Notes under the pieces: model-generated
What the model was told of the DNA's origin: nothing
What the model saw: only the letters and a program-made list of their open reading frames with translations
Database searches by the model: none
Translations under genes and position numbers: made by a program
DNA from: Uranotaenia lowii
Lineage: Eukaryota; Arthropoda; Insecta; Diptera; Culicidae
Assembly: GCF_029784155.1 (NCBI RefSeq)
Contig: NC_073692.1
Span: 156,145,582 to 156,209,581, forward strand
Direction: 5' to 3'
DNA length: 64,000 nucleotides
In this document: piece after piece, positions 50,547 through 58,300 of the stretch
Layout of the letters: every line of letters begins with the position of its first letter
Numbering within the stretch: position 1 is the stretch's first letter

Positions 50547-50702
50547 TAAATCGAGTGATCAATTCGATTTATTGGATCAATTTGCTGATATGGTCATTCT
50601 GGTGCTCCTCGTATCCATTCCCTAAGGAGTCACCAGGCGGATGTTACACCAACCACTTTTGTGAGATTGGGCCAGCGTTGCCCAATCTTTATGAAACTTC
50701 CA

Positions 50703-50718
50703 TTTTTCTCCCCCCTTT
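50703..50718 (-). promoter_or_regulatory. Polypurine tract
   Basis: On the minus strand AAAGGGGGGAGAAAAA lies directly before the 3' LTR, as expected for the plus-strand primer. Confidence 0.85.
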
Positions 50719-50830
50719 GGGGCGCAGTCTGCCGCCCCAAATCGAATCCGTAGACCTTGGGGGTGGATCCTCTTCAAACTCAGCTGCTCTTACTTGCTCT
50801 GTTGCATCTAGTTGTGGCATTTCTGTTGGC

Positions 50831-53800
50831 TCATTGCTTGCTTCCTTGATGACTTCTGTTGCACTTTACGCATTTGCTTAGAACACCTTGGATAATTTTT
50901 CTAAGATTCTGCATCCAGTACGTGCGACGAAATTCGCTTATGACTAGCTCGAGTCCGCAGTGGAAGTTCTTCTCGTGTATGTGTGATATGATTGTTTTCG
51001 AAAATGGATGAGTTTTCGGGATTATGATTGGGTTTTTATGTGTGAATGGCACGTCAGCCATACATAGTCTTCCGGTAACGTGTAGTAATCCTTCTCTCAG
51101 TGTTAGGTTAACGTGTTGAAAAGGTCCTTTGGGTATCTCTGCACCCCTTCTTAGTGCTTCAATTTCAACGGAATACGCCTTTTGCTGCATAGTCCGCACG
51201 ATGAGTTTCATGCCTTCTTCCAATTCAGCTGGAGAGAGAGGTCCTTTATTTGCTATGCTGCTTGCTCGCAGTCTCATAGGTAAAAAATTGTCCATGGCTC
51301 TGCGCAGCCATGCAAAATGCCGTCGGGTTTTTTCAAACGAATTGTGGTATTTATACGTAAGAATGAAGTCTTCGTGTATTTCTGGTGTTGCCATGAAGAT
51401 GCTTATCTTTTTAGTTTGTTCCTCATTGGTGTGATACTCTGGAGTATTGGGCCAATTAGTATGGCGTCCTAAGAATTCCGGACCATGTGTCCAGAATTTT
51501 CCTTTCTTTTCAACGAGCAGGCGCGTTGTGATTCCTCGAGAGATCATGTCCGCAGGATTTATCTCCGACGGCACATATCCCCATTGCTTTGGTGTAGTGT
51601 GCTGCAGAATTGCGATTACTCTGTTTTTCACAAACTGCTTCCAACGATCTGGCGATCCGTGTATCCACGCAATTACAACTTGTGAGTCACTCCAATAATA
51701 CTCTTTGGATATACGTTCTCCGAAAAGTTTCTTGGCACGATGACCCAGCTCTGCCATAAGCAGTGCTCCTTTGAGTTCGAGTCGAGGTAGCGATATCTCC
51801 TTTAGTGGCGCCACTCGAGATTTTGCACAAAGCAAGTTCGTGGTAATGTTTCCTTCTGAGTCAATGTGGCGCATGTAAATGCATGCTCCATAAGCCTTGG
51901 TTGAGGCGTCCGAAAAGCCGTGGAGCTCTAGATAATGCGGCTTGCTCGGAATCGCCCTTCTAGGAAATTCCATTTCCTGCAATTTTGGCAATTCTTTCTT
52001 GATGTTTTGCCAAGCCGATGTGATTTCGTGGGGGATTTCGTCATCCCAGTTTAACTGATACTTCCATAACTGTTGAAGCAGGATCTTGGCTGACACGATT
52101 ACGGGTTGTATCAACCCCAGTGGGTCGTAAAGGCGAAGGATTTCCGAGGCCAAGCCCCTTTTAGTCATAGTTTTGAACTCTTCTTTGAAACCTTCCGCTT
52201 TGAAGGTGAAGGTATCGTGTTTCGGCGACCAATGTAAGCCGAGTGTTTTGATCGCTTCGCGATCTCCAATTTGGATAGTTTGTTCGCGATCCTCTGCTGG
52301 GACCCCATCCAATATCCTTTCGTTGTTCGATGCCCATTTTCTTAATGGAAAACCTCTGTTCAAAAGCGCCCTTTCTAGCTTTTCCTTTATTTCTTTGAGC
52401 TCTTCTACGGTTGCTGCTCCCACCAGGAGGTTGTCCACGTAGAAGCATTGTTGTATAACGTTGGCAATTTGCGGATTGACCGCTTTCATTTCCTCTCCCA
52501 CCTGGTGCAACGCGCGGCAGGCCAGGAAGGAGGAAGACGCTTCACCGTATGTGACCGTCTTGAGTCTGTAGGTTTGAACCTTTTCCTGTGGGGTAAACCT
52601 ATATAGGATACACTGAGCCCAGGTGTCATCCTCGTGTAGTAGAATCTGCCTGTACATCTTGGCGATGTCTGCACTGAGAACGTAATCTTCTCCGCGGAAG
52701 TCTAGAGACAGGTCGAACTGGTCTCGTTGTATAACCGGTCCAACTGCCTGGATGTCATTCAGCGCCATACCCGTGTTGGTCTTAGCGCTGGCGTCAAAAA
52801 CTACCCTCAACTTAGTTGACGTTGAGTCGGGCTTTACCACGCACGAATGTGGTATGTAGTATCTGACCTTGCATTGGTCCCTGTTTTTGACCAGCTCCAT
52901 GTGGTCTAGCTCCAGGTACTCCTTCATAAATTTGTCGTACTCTAGCTTCGTTTCCATGTTCCGAGCGAGTCGTCGCTCTAGAGATAGCAGTCGCCGGTGC
53001 GCTTGCGTATATGAGTCCCCCAAGCATGAGAGCTCCCTTGTCCATGGGACTTGCACCACGTATTTTCCATTTGAATTGATTCGATAAGTCTCCCTGAAGT
53101 GTTGCTCCACTTCATTTTCCGTTGGGCAGATGTTCTCTCTGGCATCTGGTTCATCCCCTTGGAAGAATGTTTGAAAAAGTTGGTTTAGCTCCTCGTTCGA
53201 GCACTTTTCCTTCCTTGATTGTTCGTGTGCTAGCATTGCGCTAGGCTTTATGACTCCACTTGAATCCACGTAACAGGTGAGTCCCTTTTCACCGAGCAGG
53301 GGCGTTGATTTTACACTTGATTGTGCTAGCATTGCGCTAGGCTTTATGACTCCACCTGTATCCACATAACAGGTGAGTCCCTTTTCAACGAGCAGGGGCG
53401 TTGGTTTTACACTTGATTGTGCTAGCATTGCGCTAGGCTTTATGACTCCACCTGTATCCACGTAACAGGTGAGTCCCTTTTCAACGAGCAGGGGCGTTGA
53501 TTTTACACTTGATTGTGCTAGCATTGCGCTAGGCTTTATGACTCCACCTGTATCCACGTAACAGGTGAGTCCCCTTTCAACGAGCAGGGGCGTTGATTTT
53601 CTACATGATTGTTTTTGTGCTAGCATTGCGCTAGGCTTTATGACTCCACCTATATCCACTGTTTTTGAGATGGCTGAGGTAACAGTGTTTACGCTAGCCA
53701 CCTCCCCTTGCGTTATGTGGTGCCGCAGTACACCTGCGGCTAGCCACCCTAGTTTTGATTCATAATAGGTGGGTCCCATTGGAGTGTTGATTCTCTTTGA

Positions 53801-54217
53801 GCCTAATATCTGGTAGAAAACCTTAGCTCCAAGCAATATTTGGATGGGCCCTTTTGTGAAGAAGGTGGGATCGGCGAGTTTGATCCCCCGGGGAATGCTT
53901 AGCCGAGAGCTGCTTATAGTCTCCGTCGGCTGCTGGCATAGTGTGGTCGGCAACACGATCAAGTCTATGCTTTGCCGAATCCCATCCAAATCGAGAATTA
54001 CCTTTATTTTCTCGCGTGTTTGCACGGTACCATTTATTCCGTGCACTATCATTCTGTCTTGGGTGCGCGGCACCTTGAACCTTGCGGCTGCGTCTCCACT
54101 GATAGCCTCTATCTGACTACCGGAGTCGAGCAGGCACCTGAATTTACGCGTATGCGTGTCATCCACTGCAATGCGCACAATTGCAGTGGCCAAGAATACG
54201 TATTCTTGGTCTCTTAG
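50831..54217 (-). CDS. pol: BEL/Pao pol: protease, RT, RNase H, integrase zinc domain only
   Basis: The frame is open from directly after the gag stop; the first Met is at 54193 (1120 residues from there). Residues about 20-30 carry the aspartic protease motif LLDSGSQ. Residues about 168-324 are a five-copy 32-residue tandem repeat (GVIKPSAMLA). RT follows: VVFDASA, the first catalytic Asp in LSADIAKMYRQ (about 508), and FYVDNLLVG (about 585), with Asn where most RTs have the second Asp of YxDD. RNase H starts at about 755 (HGFSDAST) and includes WSDSQVVIAWI. An HHCC integrase zinc domain (HIHEKNFHC ... CVKC) lies at about 1073-1110, then the frame stops. The catalytic integrase core is absent. 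The 130 bp between this stop and the polypurine tract encodes a pol-tail-like segment in another frame, so an internal deletion is likely. Confidence 0.9.
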   Translation of the reverse strand, partial: LRDQEYVFLATAIVRIAVDDTHTRKFRCLLDSGSQIEAISGDAAARFKVPRTQDRMIVHGINGTVQTREKIKVILDLDGIRQSIDLIVLPTTLCQQPTETISSSRLSIPRGIKLADPTFFTKGPIQILLGAKVFYQILGSKRINTPMGPTYYESKLGWLAAGVLRHHITQGEVASVNTVTSAISKTVDIGGVIKPSAMLAQKQSCRKSTPLLVERGLTCYVDTGGVIKPSAMLAQSSVKSTPLLVEKGLTCYVDTGGVIKPSAMLAQSSVKPTPLLVEKGLTCYVDTGGVIKPSAMLAQSSVKSTPLLGEKGLTCYVDSSGVIKPSAMLAHEQSRKEKCSNEELNQLFQTFFQGDEPDARENICPTENEVEQHFRETYRINSNGKYVVQVPWTRELSCLGDSYTQAHRRLLSLERRLARNMETKLEYDKFMKEYLELDHMELVKNRDQCKVRYYIPHSCVVKPDSTSTKLRVVFDASAKTNTGMALNDIQAVGPVIQRDQFDLSLDFRGEDYVLSADIAKMYRQILLHEDDTWAQCILYRFTPQEKVQTYRLKTVTYGEASSSFLACRALHQVGEEMKAVNPQIANVIQQCFYVDNLLVGAATVEELKEIKEKLERALLNRGFPLRKWASNNERILDGVPAEDREQTIQIGDREAIKTLGLHWSPKHDTFTFKAEGFKEEFKTMTKRGLASEILRLYDPLGLIQPVIVSAKILLQQLWKYQLNWDDEIPHEITSAWQNIKKELPKLQEMEFPRRAIPSKPHYLELHGFSDASTKAYGACIYMRHIDSEGNITTNLLCAKSRVAPLKEISLPRLELKGALLMAELGHRAKKLFGERISKEYYWSDSQVVIAWIHGSPDRWKQFVKNRVIAILQHTTPKQWGYVPSEINPADMISRGITTRLLVEKKGKFWTHGPEFLGRHTNWPNTPEYHTNEEQTKKISIFMATPEIHEDFILTYKYHNSFEKTRRHFAWLRRAMDNFLPMRLRASSIANKGPLSPAELEEGMKLIVRTMQQKAYSVEIEALRRGAEIPKGPFQHVNLTLREGLLHVTGRLCMADVPFTHKNPIIIPKTHPFSKTIISHIHEKNFHCGLELVISEFRRTYWMQNLRKIIQGVLSKCVKCNRSHQGSKQ
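53224..53690 (-). repeat. In-frame 96-bp minisatellite in pol, five copies
   Basis: GTGCTAGC landmarks fall at 53227, 53323, 53419, 53515 and 53617 (spacings 96, 96, 96, 102). All spacings are multiples of three, so the 32-residue unit stays in frame. It lies between protease and RT. Confidence 0.95.
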
Positions 54218-54220
54218 TCA
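54212..54220 (-). promoter_or_regulatory. TGA-CTA leaky stop between gag and pol
   Basis: The codons read AAG TGA CTA AGA, and gag and pol are in the same frame. UGA followed by CUA is an established readthrough context in several viruses and insect genes. Readthrough here is inferred. Confidence 0.6.
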
Positions 54221-55450
54221 CTTGTTTTTGTGTATCAGGGTGTGATGTCGGCCCTGACACTCGCGACACCTGCCATTTGAGGGGCAATCCCTTGCCCCGT
54301 GTGCCATCCCGAAGCAGTTAAAGCATAAATGCTTCTGCTTCACTGCTTCAAGTTTGTTGTCAACGGTGAGACCATTGAAGTCCTTGCATCCGTAGATACT
54401 GTGGTCTTTGTTGGAGCAAAATGCGCATCCTCTTTCACATGGATCGGTTGCCTTTTGAACGTTTCGCGGTCCCTTGCTGACGTTGAATGTTGCTGCTCGA
54501 TTTTGAGCCTTCGGAAAGTGTGTGCTCTCGATCGCCGTTTTACAGGTGAGCTGATTTGCTATTTTTTCCAACTCCGATTTTAACTCCTTCCAGGAGTAAA
54601 TCTTCTGCAGATCGAGCCGTTCTTCCAGCTTAGTCAAGGTTCGCTCGTCTAGTCTCTCCTTGACTACGCAGTTCAGTAGTCCGTTGGCTACCCAATCAAG
54701 CTCTGATGCTTGAAGCGCTATCTGCTTGGTAGCTGATAGCATCGTATCCACCGCGTCAATCAACCCAAGGATGCTTTTTGGGTTTTGATCGCGGGCTCGT
54801 TTGATCCGCAGCAACTGGAAAAAGTACCCCTCAAAGGCAATCCGTTTTTTGTAGAATCGCTCTTCGAGCTTCGTCCATGCTGCATCAAATGGCAGACCGG
54901 AGCTTTCAAACGCCTCGCTCGCGTGTCTGGCCGGGTCAAAGTGCTCGAAGCACTTTCCTAAAAACGCGTACTTGTCAGCGTCCTCAGTAAGTGTGCTGAT
55001 GCGCTTTTCGAAGCGGCCTTTGAAGGCCAACCATCCGGTGGGCGATCCGTTGAACCGCGGCAGCTCAATCCGCGGTAGATGATCCGATCGGCCCAGGCCG
55101 GCTGCAATGGTTTGATCCAATATGTTGTTTCTGCTCCCAGATGGACCCTCGTTCTGGAAAGCTCTTTCTCGCTCGCTTATCCAGCCCAACAGCGTGGCCT
55201 TTGTTTCGGTGTAGCTATTCGTGAGGGGTCCCCTTCGTTCGGGGGCACCGTCGATGCCCTCAAGGGTCAACACCACCCTTGAGGCTTGCTGGAAGAGTGC
55301 TTCCAACAAATCGTGCTTTGCGCGTAGTAAGGAGACGTCTGGTACGTCTCCTACTCGAATGGCAGCGGCATACGTATTAATTTCTCGAATCGATCCTTCG
55401 AGCGCCGTCAGTTGTCTGGCATAAACCAAAATTTCTCCCGCCTGGGCCAT
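54218..55450 (-). CDS. gag: BEL/Pao gag polyprotein
   Basis: 410 residues. The start MAQAGEILVYARQL is followed by a helical region. The capsid-like segment (LPRIELPRFNGSPTGW... about residues 125-290) matches the DUF1759 type of BEL/Pao gag. Zinc-knuckle-like clusters lie at the end (CAFCSNKDHSIYGC, CFNCFGMAHGARDC, CRECQGRHHTLIH), where they would bind RNA. The stop is TGA followed by CTA, and the pol frame continues in register, which points to stop readthrough for Gag-Pol. Gag should form the cytoplasmic particle. The frame is intact and the start is the first Met in the frame. Confidence 0.92.
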   Translation of the reverse strand: MAQAGEILVYARQLTALEGSIREINTYAAAIRVGDVPDVSLLRAKHDLLEALFQQASRVVLTLEGIDGAPERRGPLTNSYTETKATLLGWISERERAFQNEGPSGSRNNILDQTIAAGLGRSDHLPRIELPRFNGSPTGWLAFKGRFEKRISTLTEDADKYAFLGKCFEHFDPARHASEAFESSGLPFDAAWTKLEERFYKKRIAFEGYFFQLLRIKRARDQNPKSILGLIDAVDTMLSATKQIALQASELDWVANGLLNCVVKERLDERTLTKLEERLDLQKIYSWKELKSELEKIANQLTCKTAIESTHFPKAQNRAATFNVSKGPRNVQKATDPCERGCAFCSNKDHSIYGCKDFNGLTVDNKLEAVKQKHLCFNCFGMAHGARDCPSNGRCRECQGRHHTLIHKNK

Positions 55451-55558
55451 GATTATTTTCCGTACTCACCGAAATCCAAACACCTTTTACCTGATTTCGA
55501 AACGTCCAATATTCAATTTACGTGCTGTGTACACAATGCAACGTCTCGGAACTTTTAC
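55451..55558 (-). other. BEL/Pao leader segment upstream of gag
   Basis: Short stretch between the gag start and the Tc1/mariner-like insertion. On the minus strand a GGTGAGTA splice-donor-like sequence lies about 15 bp before the gag Met. Its use is unknown. Confidence 0.4.
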
Positions 55559-55560
55559 TA

Positions 55561-56531
55561 AAGCTTAGTTCTTTTAGAAATGGGACACTTTCATTTGCTA
55601 ATAGCTCGTTAACTAGTTATTGGATATTAAAAATTTTGACAGCATTTTGTTGCCTGTAAAAAGTACTATTCGACCTATTTTTTTCAAAATTTAAAATTTA
55701 CTCGTTTTTGAGATATGTACGATGCAAGAGAAAAAGAAAAAAATAATTTTGCACAGTTTCCTTTAAAATTCGTCATTATCAAATTGATAGCTGACAAAAC
55801 CGTTGATTATTCAAAGAATTACTGAGTTTTTGTGGTGGATAAGTATGCAAACACTGTCAATAATGTCCACAAAGTTCAAATCAAGTATTGGAGTGAAGCA
55901 CATGATCGGCAACAACGGTTAAGGGTCATCAAGGAAGTCAAGTCTCATACCAGCCTTTTTAATTTTCAATAAACGAAAAACTAAGGGTAGATCGCTGAAA
56001 TGTCCAAAACAATTTTCTCCGATAAGCTGAAAGTGTTGCCTAGTGATGACTCATTGAAACCCAACCTCAAACAACCATTTTTTGATAGTTCCAAAGCTCT
56101 TAAGCTGTTAAACCGGTACAAAAAAAAAAACGTTAAAAAATGTGATCAAAAATAATCAAATTTGTTCATTTCGAAACAACTGTATATTCACTGAAATGCT
56201 TCCAGTTTCTTTTAAAAGAGAAGTATTGGACCGAAAAGTATCAGAAATTGAAGAAGGAAGGTGAAGCCACCTAAAATATAGATTTTACGAAGTATAAGTT
56301 GAAGAAACTGATCAATACCATGACTGAGAAAAGTGTGCGCCGGCCAATGGGAGATACCAAAAATAAAGTAGAAATTTCCTTAACAAAAAACAGTAAATAT
56401 TTTTTTTCAAATTTTTTCATGAAAGATCATAACATTACCTTCATTTTCTTCATAGAAACTATTTCGTTCAAACGAATAGTTTTTGAGATACAGGCATTCG
56501 TAACTGTCCCATTTCTAAAAGAACTAAGCTT
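55561..56531 (+). mobile_element. Tc1/mariner-like element, copy 2, inside the BEL/Pao leader
   Basis: 971 bp, flanked by TA on both sides, with perfect 27-bp terminal inverted repeats starting AAGCTTAGTTC. The plus strand holds transposase remnants. The text YWTEKYQKLKKEGEAT-stop...KSVRRPMGDTKNK, around 56215-56365, resembles the C-terminal end of Tc1/mariner transposases. Several stops and the short length, compared with 1.33 kb for copy 1, show it is defective. It sits between PBS and gag of the retrotransposon. Confidence 0.85.
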
Positions 56532-56876
56532 TAAATATCACGACCACTATTTCAGTTACTTGTGATTTAGTCAACGGTGGGTCTTTCTAACGAATGCACT
56601 TCACAAAGTTTGGTATTCTTGCACTTGATCAGTTGGATAATATCGCAGATTACCAACGTTTGTAGATCGACCAAGATCCAGGACAGTTCACTTTTATAAG
56701 CGCTGCACTTTGATCAATCACACATAACAATGAGCCACTACAAACTGGAATGACTGGGCTGTGGCTGTGATTAATTAACTGTATCAAATCTCTGTTGACA
56801 TTGCACCGTTTTATGTTCGCCTCTTTAAGCACTAACGTCCAACTCGCACGAATGTCTCAATTCGCAAACACTTAAA
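56532..56876 (-). other. BEL/Pao leader, unique part
   Basis: Non-coding leader sequence between the Tc1/mariner-like element and the minisatellite. No ORF of note. Confidence 0.5.
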
Positions 56877-57412
56877 TCTTACCTCCCCCCGTGGGGAGTG
56901 ACTTTTTTCTTTAATTCTCGCGCACACGATGGCCAAATTTACTTAGCTCCCGCCACAAGGGGAGTGAATCCCAGTTTTTACTGGTTGCGCACAGATAGTT
57001 CAAACACTTAACTCTTACCTCCCCCCGTGGGGAGTGAATTTTTACTTCAACTGGCGCGCACACGATGGCCAAATTTACTTGACTCCTGCCGCAAGGGGAG
57101 TGACTTTTTTCTTCAACTCGCGCGCATACGATGGCCAAATTTACTTAGCTCCCGCCGCAAGGGGAGTGACTTTTTTCTTCAATTCGCGCGCACACGATGG
57201 CCAAATTTACTTAGCTCCCGCCGCAAGGGGAGTGACTTTTTTCTTCAATTCGCGCGCACACGATGGCCAAATTTACTTAGCTCCCGCTACAAGGGGAGTG
57301 AATCCCAGTTTTACTGGTTGCGCACAGGCAATTGAAACACTTAAATTTACCTCCCCCCGTGGGGAGTGACTTTTTACTTCAACTCGCGCGCAAACGATGG
57401 CCGGGAAGTTCC
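56877..57412 (-). repeat. Leader minisatellite, 66-bp unit with hairpin motifs
   Basis: GATGGCC landmarks at 57064, 57130, 57196 and 57262 give a 66-bp period, with flanking longer units of about 126-134 bp at 56938 and 57396. Each unit carries a CTCCCNCCNNNNGGGGAG stem-loop motif, echoing the hairpin of the LTR array. Long plus-strand frames across it are by-products of the repeat. Confidence 0.9.
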
Positions 57413-57426
57413 GTAACTTCCCGACC

Positions 57427-57444
57427 ATCACGTCGGGGTCACCA
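57427..57444 (-). promoter_or_regulatory. Primer-binding site, tRNA-Trp
   Basis: On the minus strand the PBS reads TGGTGACCCCGACGTGAT, three bases after the LTR ends. Its complement, ATCACGTCGGGGTCACCA, equals the last 18 nt of eukaryotic tRNA-Trp including CCA, as I know that tRNA. Confidence 0.85.
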
Positions 57445-57447
57445 AAA

Positions 57448-57712
57448 TGTAAGTTGCTCCCCCCGGTGGGGGAGCAAACTTAGTCAAACGTCCCGATCAT
57501 CACGTCGGGGTCACCAAAATGTAAGTTGCTCCCCCCGGTGGGGGAGCAAACTTAGTCAAACGTCCCGATCATCACGTCGGGGTCACCAAAATGTAAGTTA
57601 TTCCCCCCGGTGGGGGAACAAACTTAGTTATACGTCCCGATCATCACGTCGGGTCACCAAGATGTAAGTTGCTCCCCCCGGTGGGGGAGCAAACTTAGTT
57701 AAACTATTAAAA
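57448..57712 (-). repeat. 72-bp tandem array in the 5' LTR
   Basis: Units start at 57448, 57520, 57592 and 57663. With the functional PBS at 57427-57444 this makes four PBS-like sites in register at the 5' end of the element. Confidence 0.95.
57499..57659 (-). promoter_or_regulatory. Three extra PBS-like sites inside the 5' LTR
   Basis: Full 18-nt matches lie at 57499-57516 and 57571-57588. A 17-nt version with one base deleted is at 57643-57659. Each is followed, three bases away, by a copy of the LTR terminus. Counterparts in the 3' LTR are 49906-49923, 49978-49995 and 50050-50066. Confidence 0.85.
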
Positions 57713-57911
57713 TGTAAGTGGAGCAACTTCTTTAAACTACACTGGGCTGTGATACTTTCTTTCGGCTCACAACCGAACACACTCGATTCTAACTTGCAAC
57801 TGAACTATATTTTCTTGAAATATTATTAACACTTACTTTCACACAGTTTACTGCTGCTGACATCAGCAGTAAATGTGCGGCCCGCGTCAGCACTAAATGT
57901 GCGCGGGCTCC

Positions 57912-58139
57912 TTATACTTGAGTCAAGCCAAGCTTCACGCGCTTGGCCTGCTCCTCTAGTTGGCGCAGCCGGCGTTGGCTGCGCCGCCAATGAAAGATGA
58001 TCGCCGCGATGATAAGGGCCACGATGAAGGCCCCATCCATCGAGTACGATGCCACATCGTGCATCGTAATGGAATTTTCCACGTTGGTGTCGCCTCCGAA
58101 TGGCCACATGCTTCGTCTGGGTGTCGAATAACTGACCAA
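57912..58139 (-). CDS. LTR-encoded 75-residue putative membrane protein (5' LTR copy)
   Basis: Identical in translation to the 3' LTR copy at 50319-50546. In this position it lies upstream of gag and, if transcription starts before it, would act as an upstream ORF in the genomic RNA. Confidence 0.35.
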   Translation of the reverse strand: MVSYSTPRRSMWPFGGDTNVENSITMHDVASYSMDGAFIVALIIAAIIFHWRRSQRRLRQLEEQAKRVKLGLTQV

Positions 58140-58295
58140 TAAATCGAGTGATCAATTCGATTTATTGGATCAATTTGCTGATATGGTCATTCTGGTGCTC
58201 CTCGTATCCATTCCCTAAGGAGTCACCAGGCGGATGTTACACCAACCACTTTTGTGAGATTGGGCCAGCGTTGCCCAATCTTTATGAAACTTCCA

Positions 58296-58300
58296 GAAGT
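58296..58300. repeat. Target-site duplication, right (GAAGT)
   Basis: Partner of 49850-49854. A length of 5 bp is within the BEL/Pao range. Confidence 0.9.

Larger units (their letters stand above)
49855..50702 (-). repeat. 3' LTR of the BEL/Pao element
   Basis: 848 bp. Read on the minus strand it starts TGGAAG and ends CTTACA. Its U5 side (49855-50119) is a four-unit tandem array with a 72-bp period. A perfect 12-bp inverted repeat at 50543-50554/50564-50575 contains AATAAA on both strands and may be the polyadenylation signal. A second short hairpin is at 50664-50688 near the LTR tip. It also holds the 75-codon ORF at 50319-50546. Confidence 0.93.
49855..58295 (-). mobile_element. BEL/Pao LTR retrotransposon, 8.4 kb, complete ends
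   Basis: Two 848-bp LTRs (49855-50702 and 57448-58295), starting TG and ending CA, enclose gag and pol on the minus strand. A 5-bp target duplication GAAGT flanks the element (49850-49854, 58296-58300). The order on the minus strand is 5' LTR, tRNA-Trp PBS, a minisatellite leader, gag, stop, protease-RT-RNase H-partial integrase, polypurine tract, 3' LTR. That domain order is diagnostic of BEL/Pao. The LTRs differ at about one position by eye, so insertion was recent. A Tc1/mariner-like element sits in the leader, and the integrase core is missing, so this copy is non-autonomous. Confidence 0.93.
57448..58295 (-). repeat. 5' LTR of the BEL/Pao element
   Basis: 848 bp, matching the left LTR at a constant offset of 7593. 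I saw one difference by eye, in the third tandem unit (GTTATTCC against GTTGTTCC). Promoter and transcription start are not identifiable with confidence. Confidence 0.93.

Noticed and set aside
50233..50562. 109-codon ORF in the LTR (also at 57826-58155)
   Set aside because: It overlaps the 75-codon frame out of register and has no hydrophobic segment, domain or repeat pattern of its own. Probably a by-product of GC-rich sequence.
57499..57516. Possible tRNA-Trp gene fragments in the LTR
   Set aside because: Only the last 18 nt match. They fit a reiterated primer-binding site, with no tRNA body or A/B boxes.
57027..57667. Long plus-strand ORFs with repetitive protein sequence, also 49841-50074
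   Set aside because: They arise from tandem repeats whose unit length is a multiple of three. They are antisense to the retrotransposon.
56877..57712. CRISPR-like regular repeats
   Set aside because: Units are contiguous tandem repeats without unique spacers, inside a eukaryotic retrotransposon.
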